Below, piece by piece: positions 1 through 6,500 of a stretch of DNA of 7,017 nt. Within the stretch, counting starts at the first letter, position 1, and each line of letters opens with the position of its first letter. This DNA comes from CAZBEA01 sp964490835 (GTDB lineage: Bacteria; Patescibacteriota; Microgenomatia; Levybacterales; GWA1-39-11), in assembly GCA_964490835.1 (NCBI GenBank), contig CAZBEA010000064.1, positions 1 to 7,017 on the forward strand. The letters are read 5' to 3'. The position numbers and the translations under genes were made by a program. The notes under the pieces were generated by a model that ran no database searches, was not told where the DNA came from, and was given only the letters and a program-made list of their open reading frames with translations.

Positions 1-333
<333 letters not shown>

Positions 334-344
334 CTAAAAAATCT

Positions 345-377
345 TCCTTTACTACGCGTAAAGGACCCCGAAAGGGG
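345..377 (+). other. Tandem hairpins in the 23S-5S spacer
   Basis: Two perfect stem-loops stand back to back in the spacer between the two rRNA genes. The first pairs 345-352 (TCCTTTAC) with 358-365 (GTAAAGGA) around a 5-base loop. The second pairs CCCC 366-369 with GGGG 374-377 around a GAAA tetraloop. No T tract follows either one, so they are unlikely to be terminators. As part of the rRNA precursor they are plausible RNase processing or folding elements. No tRNA is visible in the spacer. Confidence 0.55.
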
Positions 378-423
378 AGCTATATTGCCGCTTGTTACAA
401 TCAAATTTAAGTTTGTTCCCAGA

Positions 424-546
424 ATTTTGGGTCTTTCGTGCGATGTGGCACCACCTCTTCCCATTCCGAACAGAGAAGTGAAACGCGTCAGCGCCTACGA
501 TACTTGGAGACGTAGTCTTCCGGGAAAATAGGTCAAGGCCCGAAAT
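424..546 (+). rRNA. rrf: 5S ribosomal RNA
   Basis: Bacterial 5S rRNA of about 123 bases, a component of the large ribosomal subunit. Terminal helix I pairs 424-433 (ATTTTGGGTC) with 537-546 (GGCCCGAAAT), including three G-T pairs. The conserved interior is present: TTCCCATTCCGAACAGAGAAG near 464-484, followed by TGAAACGCGTCAGCGCC, matching the bacterial consensus for loops B and C. An outer 9-base perfect stem flanks the gene, GTTTGTTCC 411-419 with GGAACAAAC 551-559, and is probably a precursor processing stem. The gene follows the 23S by about 90 bases in the usual rRNA operon order. Exact ends are set by helix I and may move by a few bases. Confidence 0.93.
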
Positions 547-562
547 TGTAGGAACAAACCAA

Positions 563-595
563 AAAAAACCCACCTTAAAAAATGGTGGGTTTTTT
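563..595 (+). terminator. Intrinsic terminator of the rRNA operon
   Basis: A stem of CCCACC (569-574) and GGTGGG (584-589) is extended by A6 (563-568) pairing with T6 (590-595), around a 9-base A-rich loop. The T run gives a classical rho-independent terminator for + strand transcription immediately after the 5S gene. Because an A8 run (561-568) precedes the stem, the same element could also stop transcription from the opposite strand. Confidence 0.9.
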
Positions 596-637
596 GTTGG
601 GGAAATTGATTCTGAAAGTTTATTCATGGAGACATAT

Positions 638-653
638 ATAAAGCGATCTTTAT
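638..653. promoter_or_regulatory. Dyad directly upstream of the -35 box
   Basis: ATAAAG (638-643) and CTTTAT (648-653) form an inverted repeat with a 4-base centre, ending at the base before the TTGACA box at 654. Its position would suit an operator or an activator site. It is short and AT-rich, so chance is a real possibility. The remainder of the 596-690 gap shows no gene. Confidence 0.25.
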
Positions 654-683
654 TTGACAATCACAAATAGCATTCATTATTAT
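654..683 (+). promoter_or_regulatory. Sigma70-type promoter, probably giving a leaderless mRNA
   Basis: TTGACA (654-659) matches the -35 consensus exactly, and TATTAT (678-683) is a good -10 box after an 18-base spacer. Initiation 6-8 bases beyond the -10 box would fall at about 689-692, on the GTG start codon at 691. The transcript would then carry essentially no 5' leader. No convincing Shine-Dalgarno sequence is available before this GTG in any case. Confidence 0.7.
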
Positions 684-690
684 TAGAGAT

Positions 691-1305
691 GTGATACGAA
701 GAACTGTTGAATCTATTTCTTTGCTCAAGCTCGTAATCATTTTTTTACTTATTGGGATCACAATTGTGTTGGCGCTTGTGGTATTGGGTGTTCTCCCAAT
801 TCCGTTTATGAGTCGAGGGGAGAGTGGAAACCAAAAGATGGGTATCTTCGATTCCAAACCAGGGTCGTGCCTGGTTCTCGAGCAGAAATTTTGTGATCAA
901 CTGGTTCTTAAAGATAGTACAACATACCCCGGCGAAAAAATTGCATACGCAAAATTACCTGTTGGGACAAAGATTTTCAATCCCGAAGATGCGACTGTCG
1001 AAGCAAGTAATAAATTTGTACTTGTTCCAAAGGTTGGCGGTAAGAATAAATTTGAATGGGGATACAATGTAACCTCAAACCTTCAAGCCCAAGGTGCCAG
1101 GCCATTAAGGCTTTATAATATTATCTTTTTTGTAAACCCCGACAATCAAATCTCAAGGACAGTTACCATAGGAGAGGTTATTGGACAAATTGAACAGGAA
1201 AGTCTTCTCACAATCAAAGACTATAATTTTGCATTTATTGTCTCTGAATTCAATGAGGGTAGTAAAAAATACATTAATACTACGCAGACATTTTTTAACA
1301 AATGA
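691..1305 (+). CDS. Membrane-anchored protein with degenerate M23/LytM-like domain (paralogue 1)
   Basis: Protein of 204 residues with one N-terminal membrane segment (about residues 14-35) preceded by Arg3, Arg4 and Lys13. The positive-inside rule puts the rest outside the cell. After a short spacer come Cys60 and Cys68 (C-x7-C), then a beta-rich domain with LPVGTKIFNPEDATV, VTIGEVIGQI and YNFAFIV. This order parallels the GTPV, VxxGxxIG and HLHFE landmarks of M23/LytM peptidases, but the catalytic His/Asp residues are missing and N-F-A stands where HxH should be, so no peptidase activity is expected. It is the most divergent of the four paralogues in this window. The GTG start is chosen because the frame upstream is closed by TGA at 655 and no ATG precedes the membrane segment. 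The stop overlaps the next start (ATGA), indicating a two-gene operon. The paralogy and fold are my reading by eye; the function is unknown. Confidence 0.85.
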   Translation: MIRRTVESISLLKLVIIFLLIGITIVLALVVLGVLPIPFMSRGESGNQKMGIFDSKPGSCLVLEQKFCDQLVLKDSTTYPGEKIAYAKLPVGTKIFNPEDATVEASNKFVLVPKVGGKNKFEWGYNVTSNLQAQGARPLRLYNIIFFVNPDNQISRTVTIGEVIGQIEQESLLTIKDYNFAFIVSEFNEGSKKYINTTQTFFNK

Positions 1306-2066
1306 ACGAAGAAAAGCTATCCGAGACAAATAAATCAGGATCCACCTCATCGGTCAATTCCGCGAATATGAAGGTGAAGGAAAAAAGCAAGCAATTTGCA
1401 GAGGCACTGGGAATGGAGGCTGTAATAGTTGTCTTTATTCTCTTAATGGTGGTTATGATATTGAATTATTTTAATATCATTCGGCTCTCTACAAATATGC
1501 CGGCTATTTTTGGATGGCTCCCCCATAGATCAATAACCTCCATAGTTTCTCAAATTCCCCAGGATCAAGATCAGGCACAATCCGGGAATACCAAAGAGCC
1601 CACCAAACTTCCTCCAGAACAGGAAAAATTCTTGATAACCTGTCCTGTCTCGCCGGGGTTCTGTGCTGAGGGTAAGTCTGTGTACAATAAGGCCTCCCGT
1701 AGGGTTGAGGGATTAGGATATATTCAACTTAGCTCAGGACTTGCAATTTATTCAGTATTTGACGGAGATATTGCAACAAAAACTGAGAAAATTAATGGCG
1801 TTGATAAAACTACGATCACTTTGACAGGCGATAACGATCTTATTGCAAAATACGAATTTCAAGGGCTTCCCCAGAGAGGGAAGGATGCAACAGGAAATAA
1901 GGTAAAACAATCACAAATTATTGGAATAACCAGCGGAGGACAGTTGTTGCTTTTTGATTTTACTGCCCAGCAGTATTCACTGGCACTCTCAATCACGAGC
2001 AAGGAAAACACTGAAAATATTCCAGTTACTCCCCGTGAAGATGGTCGTGCCCTCAATCTTCAATAA
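1302..2066 (+). CDS. Membrane-anchored protein with degenerate M23/LytM-like domain (paralogue 2)
   Basis: Protein of 254 residues. A polar, Lys/Ser-rich cytoplasmic tail of about 38 residues precedes a single membrane segment (about 40-60), followed by a hydrophobic stretch containing FGWLPH (70-75) and a Gln/Pro-rich spacer. Cys114 and Cys121 form a C-x6-C pair. The C-terminal domain follows the M23/LytM strand order: SSGLAIYSVFDGDI, then TTITLTGDNDLIAKYEF, then VKQSQIIGITSG, then LLLFDF. The Y-E-F segment sits where active enzymes have the Y-x-H-L strand, and LLL replaces the HxH metal motif. The domain should fold but not cleave. The ATG overlaps the upstream stop by 4 bases and has no Shine-Dalgarno sequence, so translational coupling to paralogue 1 is likely. 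A structural or binding role outside the membrane is inferred. The exact function is unknown. Confidence 0.85.
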   Translation: MNEEKLSETNKSGSTSSVNSANMKVKEKSKQFAEALGMEAVIVVFILLMVVMILNYFNIIRLSTNMPAIFGWLPHRSITSIVSQIPQDQDQAQSGNTKEPTKLPPEQEKFLITCPVSPGFCAEGKSVYNKASRRVEGLGYIQLSSGLAIYSVFDGDIATKTEKINGVDKTTITLTGDNDLIAKYEFQGLPQRGKDATGNKVKQSQIIGITSGGQLLLFDFTAQQYSLALSITSKENTENIPVTPREDGRALNLQ

Positions 2067-2070
2067 TTTC

Positions 2071-2098
2071 TTGACAATCCCACAAGGCGTGATATAAT
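2071..2098 (+). promoter_or_regulatory. Near-consensus sigma70-type promoter
   Basis: TTGACA (2071-2076) and TATAAT (2093-2098), both perfect matches, are separated by 16 bases. The promoter starts only 4 bases after the stop codon of the preceding gene. Transcription should begin near 2105, giving a leader of about 47 bases before the ATG at 2152. This is the strongest-looking promoter in the window. Confidence 0.85.
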
Positions 2099-2109
2099 AC
2101 AAATAATAT

Positions 2110-2128
2110 CTTATAATAAAATTATAAG
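2110..2128. promoter_or_regulatory. Perfect inverted repeat in the leader
   Basis: CTTATAAT (2110-2117) and ATTATAAG (2121-2128) are exact inverted copies separated by AAA. The repeat begins a few bases after the predicted transcription start of the strong promoter at 2071-2098. This is a typical place for a repressor operator, and in RNA it would form an 8-pair hairpin with a tight loop. It is AT-only except for the outer C-G pair, so the RNA stem would be weak. Confidence 0.4.
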
Positions 2129-2138
2129 GTTGAATTGT

Positions 2139-2142
2139 AAGG
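2139..2142 (+). promoter_or_regulatory. Short Shine-Dalgarno-like site (AAGG)
   Basis: AAGG lies 9 bases before the ATG at 2152. It is the clearest ribosome-binding-like site in the window. The other four genes show none or only a weak one and appear to rely on leaderless or very short-leader starts, or on overlap with the gene before. Confidence 0.4.
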
Positions 2143-2151
2143 CAGACACGT

Positions 2152-2934
2152 ATGAGTCAAGAAGCACAATCGAGACTCCCAGAATGGGTATCCAAGCCCG
2201 CTGTGAGAATTGCAGCCGGAGCAGTTGCTCTGGGTGGATCTCTTGCTGGTTGTGGTGGTGACGACGCAGGAGATATTGATCCTGGATTCACACCAAACCC
2301 GGGACATACGCTGACCGTCGAGCCAACAGCTACATCTACTCCTATTATTGAAGTTACATCTACTCCAACTGCAACTCCGACTCTTGAACCTACAGCTACA
2401 CCCACAGAGCGGGTACAAAATGTCCCTTGTGAAATTCTCCCTCAAGAATATTGTGATGATGCAGAATTGGTCTATTATACAAATGGGAAGGGTGTAAGGT
2501 TAGAAATGCTAGGATTTAAATTACCCGAAGGAACTCCTATTTACTCGACGAATTCTGGCACCCTTGTTAAGGGTAGTCAAAGTACCGGTCTACTCGTCGG
2601 TGATTATGCTATTATAGCAAATGCACAAAATCCAACTGATTCATCCATGTTTTTCGGAAATCTTTCAATCTCAGTGGGGCATGGAGAAAAGGTGGCTGGA
2701 AATACACAAATAGGGTCTGTACGGAATTCTGAAAATGAGGTATTTGGTAAATACAACTTTCTTTTCAGAATCAACACGATAGGGCCAGACGGTCAACCAA
2801 CTAGTAATAAAGAGGGGATGAGTGATCTCTTCCCTGGAATATTCAACTCCCAACCCTCACTTGATGTAAGCGAACAGGTCGGTAACACTGGTACAAAAGT
2901 CGGTGACCCAATCTATTCTAACTCAAAAAAGTAA
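2152..2934 (+). CDS. Lipoprotein-like surface protein with P/T stalk and degenerate M23/LytM-like domain (paralogue 3)
   Basis: Protein of 260 residues. A hydrophobic stretch (about 20-33) ends in the lipobox L-A-G-C with Cys34 as the candidate lipidated residue, followed by a Gly/Asp linker. Residues 47-86 form a Pro/Thr stalk built from units such as EPTAT and STPTATPT, the sort of extended linker that lifts a domain off the surface. Cys93 and Cys101 make the family C-x7-C pair. The domain then shows GFKLPEGTPIYSTNSGTLV (121-139), FFGNLSI (167-173), VAGNTQIGSV (181-190) and YNFLFRI (201-207). Aligned to active M23 enzymes on the GTP motif, the catalytic His and Asp become Leu117 and Gly121, and HxH becomes N202-F-L, so it should be inactive. 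It is closest to the protein at 3022-3597. Its own promoter and an operator-like repeat precede it. Whether this lineage lipidates proteins is unknown; a plain membrane anchor is the alternative. Confidence 0.87.
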   Translation: MSQEAQSRLPEWVSKPAVRIAAGAVALGGSLAGCGGDDAGDIDPGFTPNPGHTLTVEPTATSTPIIEVTSTPTATPTLEPTATPTERVQNVPCEILPQEYCDDAELVYYTNGKGVRLEMLGFKLPEGTPIYSTNSGTLVKGSQSTGLLVGDYAIIANAQNPTDSSMFFGNLSISVGHGEKVAGNTQIGSVRNSENEVFGKYNFLFRINTIGPDGQPTSNKEGMSDLFPGIFNSQPSLDVSEQVGNTGTKVGDPIYSNSKK

Positions 2935-2977
2935 TTACTTACCATTTATTTATAGCTCAAGAGTAGTCTTTAAGTAG

Positions 2978-3006
2978 TTGACAAGTGATTTTTTCTAGCT
3001 CAAAAT
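2978..3006 (+). promoter_or_regulatory. Putative promoter for the coupled pair 3022-7017
   Basis: TTGACA (2978-2983) matches the -35 consensus exactly. At the usual 17-base spacing the -10 position reads CAAAAT (3001-3006), which keeps the important second A and last T but is otherwise weak. Initiation near 3013 would leave about 9 bases before the ATG at 3022. No ribosome-binding site is visible there. Confidence 0.5.
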
Positions 3007-3021
3007 TAATCTTACATAATA

Positions 3022-3597
3022 ATGAGCAAAAAGAAAAGTCTATTGGTTTTTTTTTCAGTTCTTGTAGGTCTGGGATTAGTAATGGTGTTTATTGTTAAGA
3101 ACAGATCAATTTCCCCACAAGATTCTTCAAGTATTCAAGAATTAAATCAAAATTCTAATTCAAGAGCAGGAGACTGTATTATTCTGACTGACGAAGATTG
3201 TAAATTGGGCACTTTATTTGAAAAAGAACTTAATGGTAAAAAAATATTAATAGTCGGATTTAAATTGAAACCAGGTTCTCCACTCTATTCTTTATATCCT
3301 GGTTTTCTCGCCAAAGGAGAGTATTCAAAAGGCGAAAATTTAAAAGGGAATTTCCTTTCAATTACTAATAATGATAATCCCAAGCAAAGAATTTATTACG
3401 CGGGTGACATTGATATCACACAGACTAAAAGTGTTGAAGTTGATAGAGGTTTTCAGATTGCAGAAATAGATAGTAAAGGAATCAGTAATTATGGAGAATT
3501 TAATTTGCTAATAGTCGCTTCCTTAATAGAGCCTGACGGGAATCCAGTTTCTGATGAGCAAACAATTAAGTCTCTTTTTGGAATACATGATAAATAA
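3022..3597 (+). CDS. Membrane-anchored protein with degenerate M23/LytM-like domain (paralogue 4)
   Basis: Protein of 191 residues. Lys3-Lys5 and a membrane segment (about 6-25) anchor it with the C-terminus outside. A short Ser/Asn/Gln-rich spacer leads to Cys52 and Cys60 (C-x7-C). The domain contains VGFKLKPGSPLYSLYPGFL, IYYAGDIDI, VDRGFQIAEI and EFNLLIV, matching paralogue 3 segment by segment. Both end in a similar I-x-P-D-G-x-P-x-S tail followed by a LF-(P)-GI segment. As in the other three, the M23 metal ligands are absent; N-L-L stands for HxH. Tandem duplication with the gene at 2152-2934 is the simplest explanation. Base composition is clearly AT-richer than the gene that follows. 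The last 11 bases overlap the start of the giant secreted protein, so the two are probably co-translated. Function unknown; an accessory of the giant protein is an inference from the overlap. Confidence 0.86.
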   Translation: MSKKKSLLVFFSVLVGLGLVMVFIVKNRSISPQDSSSIQELNQNSNSRAGDCIILTDEDCKLGTLFEKELNGKKILIVGFKLKPGSPLYSLYPGFLAKGEYSKGENLKGNFLSITNNDNPKQRIYYAGDIDITQTKSVEVDRGFQIAEIDSKGISNYGEFNLLIVASLIEPDGNPVSDEQTIKSLFGIHDK

Positions 3598-6500
3598 GAA
3601 GTTTATTCTTTTGCTGGGTTTTGCAACAACGATTTTTTTAAGTTCAATCTCCCATGTTGAGGCAGCCTCGCTGGGTGGTCCTATTTATGGAAATGGATCT
3701 CCGCCTGCAGGATATAATTATGTTCCACCAAGTGGAACTGGTTCAGAATGCAATACCGAAGTGAATTGTGTTTATCCAACCTGTTTTAATGACAACTCAG
3801 TCGGTTCTACTAGCTGTGGAGACGCGTGTACAGGGGGTCAGACATGGTCACGTTATGATTACCAGGCATGTGTGTATCAAGTAGATTTTGGAGGGGGAAT
3901 TCTTTGTTATCCATTCATGGATTTAACCTCCACGTCTTGTTCCACCGGGGATAAGTGTGTTTTGGCTGATGGTCCATATCTCCGCGCTGGATTTTGTGAT
4001 TGTTCGATGGGGGGTGTCTACAAGGTTTGTTGTGCATCTGGTGGGGGGTATGCTGGGACATGCGACCAATTCTCGATAGACACTACAAATCCTCCCTATG
4101 AGGGACAGTGTCCGGCTGGATCTGATGATCTGAATGGACATTTTTGCGGCTGGGGTGGCTATCCTGCTTGTGATGCGGTCTGCACTCCATGTGACCCATG
4201 GGGTGGTAACTACCGTACGTATTGTTCCGGAAATAATTTACGTGAATCGTATGATGATGGTGCGTGTGGTACCCAAGACAATCTCGTTCAAAATTGTCCA
4301 TCAGGGTGTACAACTACAGGTCCTAATTCTGCTGTATGTAATGGGGTGCCAACCCCGACTCCCACAACTCCTCCTGCCTCAACATGTACCGGGGCGGGTA
4401 AGACATGTGGTACAGATTCCTCGCCTGTTACCGGATCCTCATGTACCACATCAGGGGGAGCAGCTGGAACGTGGCAATGGGATGGTCAGCCAGCAAGTAC
4501 AAGTTGTTTTACGAATCCAAATGTGTATTGTTACAATTGTGTTGCTGCCGTACCCACCTCACCTCCTCCAAGTGATCCTTTCTGTCCAAATATAGATACC
4601 GACGGAAGGCCAAATGCATGCGTAAATGCAGGTAGTTGTCCCATTGGTTATTCGCGCAAGGCTGTCGGGGATAACGCATGTACTACGAACGTAGCACTTG
4701 ATCCTCTCTGTCCAGTCAATGATTTGGATGGGAGAACCAATGCCTGCAGGAATAGTTGTATTGGGACAGAAATCGCAAAGGGCGGAGCCGCCGACGCTGC
4801 TTGTCAAGGTGCAGGATTGGGTACCTTGTGTTGCCATAATTATGCTCCAAAGTGGTGTTGTCATCAGAATCCTCCACCCACCGCAACTCCTCCACCTCCT
4901 CCGCCAATAATACTTTGTCCGAATGGAGCATGTTCTGGAGGTGAGACATGCAGTACTTGTCCGGCTGACTGTGGGGTGTGTCCAACTGCAACTCCTACGC
5001 CAGTACCGTTTTTCTGTGGTGATGGAGTGTGTAATGGGGGTGAGACTGCTGCAACGTGCGATGATTGTAAGGTAACTATTCAGGGGCGTCTTATGAGAGA
5101 TGTAAATCGAAACGATGTTTTGGATGGAGCAGACACGCCATATGTAGGTCGTCTCATATTATTATCTGGAACATCTGTGGGGAGTATGAACTCAACGTCT
5201 GGTAGTCCCTACAATTTCTCATTTAGTAATAGAACTGCGACGAATGACTTATATACACTTGATTTTTCGATGCCTGCCGATTATGAACTTGTGGTGTCTG
5301 CCAGCTCTTCCAAACCAAGATCAAACTTTCTTATTAGTTCGGGTGCAGATGCGGATCTCACGAATACTGTCTGGCTGATACAGGAAATTAATCAATGTGC
5401 TGATGGGATCAATAACGATGGGGATGCTGCGACCGACTGTTCGGATTCGGCTTGTCACAGTGACGGTAACCCAGCCAATCCCCCAACATGCTGCTCGACA
5501 CCTCCTTGCCAAGAAGATCCTCCCGGTGGCACAGAGTGCAGTGACAGTATAGACAATGACGGTGACGGATTTATCGACGGTGGGGACAATGGATGCCATA
5601 CAGACGGAGATGCCACTGATGGGGACAATACATGGGATCCCAATGACGACAATGAGATCGATCTGCCTAATTGTACCACTCAATCAGTATCCCCCAATCC
5701 TGTCGATGCAGGAGGCCAGACAACGCTTACCGTTGGAAATTGTATCAATACAACACCAACCGTTACACCAACAACAACACCACCATTTGAATGGACACCA
5801 ACACCCCAAGACCCCCCGGGTGACGGTCACGAATGTTCCGATGCATCAGACAACGACAGTGATTCACAAATCGATTCACAAGACCCCGGGTGTCATGAAG
5901 ACGGGAATCCGAACAACCCAGGGTCATATGACCCGAATGATGATGACGAAGGAAACGGTGGTGGTGGAAGTCCTGAATGTTCTGACGGTTCTGATAACGA
6001 CTCTGACTCATTCACCGATATCAACGACCCGGGGTGCCATACAGACGGGAATCCATCAAACCCAGGATCTTACGACCCCACCGACGACCACGAATCAAGT
6101 GTCCCATACCCTGAATGTTCTGACGGGAGAGACAATGCAGACCCGGACGTACTCGTTGATCATCTTGATCCCGAGTGTCACACAGACGGTGACACATCAA
6201 ATCCCGACACCTACAACCCGGACGACCCCAGTGAATCAGCCCCTGCAAATTCGTGTAGCGATGCAGCAATCAGTAACCCGACGAATAATGCAGGCTACAC
6301 ATCGGGTACTGCCACCTGGACTGCTCCCTCGTGTCCGGGGAATGGAGGACTTACGTGTCCTGTGACAATGACTGTGAATGGACAGGGTGGATCAACCGAT
6401 ATATCACTCGGTAACGTCACCGTTAACCCCACCTTTAATGTAACGGTACAAGTTCACGAAGACACCAACTACAACGACTGTACCTCAGGATCTACCCCAT

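Noticed and set aside
334..423. tRNA gene in the 23S-5S spacer
   Set aside because: No cloverleaf, T-loop GTTCxA consensus or CCA-type acceptor stem is present; only two simple hairpins are seen.
1303..1305. TGA read as glycine (Gracilibacteria/SR1 code)
   Set aside because: Reading through TGA gives a low-quality tail with two further TGA codons before a TAA, while a well-formed gene starts at the overlapping ATG. TGA therefore behaves as a stop.
2122..2445. Antisense open frame opposite the Pro/Thr stalk
   Set aside because: It is Cys/Ser/Arg-rich because it reads the repetitive stalk backwards, and it covers the strong promoter leader of the + gene.
2929..2940. 12-base palindrome AAGTAATTACTT spanning a stop codon, as a terminator
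   Set aside because: It has no loop, no GC content to make a stable stem and no following T tract; probably chance.
2953..3003. Direct repeat TAGCTCAA at 2953-2960 and 2996-3003 around the -35 box
   Set aside because: Only 8 bases in an AT-rich gap. The second copy lies in the spacer and -10 region, so there is too little to call an operator.
691..3597. Active M23 peptidases
   Set aside because: None of the four proteins has the H-x(3)-D or HxH zinc ligands at the aligned positions, so only the fold is proposed.
4134..4595. 153-codon + strand open frame overlapping the Cys-rich region
   Set aside because: Low-complexity Val/Leu/Gln-rich shadow of the Cys-rich frame, without a credible start or domain.
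5831..6235. CRISPR array or DNA-level tandem repeat
   Set aside because: The periodicity of about 120-145 bases is imperfect in DNA and follows the reading frame. These are protein repeats without identical direct repeats or unique spacers.
5556..6365. 269-codon + strand open frame inside the giant gene
   Set aside because: It is a shifted-frame shadow of the repeat region. Its Thr/His/Met/Gln-rich sequence reflects out-of-frame GAC/ACA-rich codons, there is no ribosome-binding site, and the true frame is open across the whole stretch with clear domain motifs.
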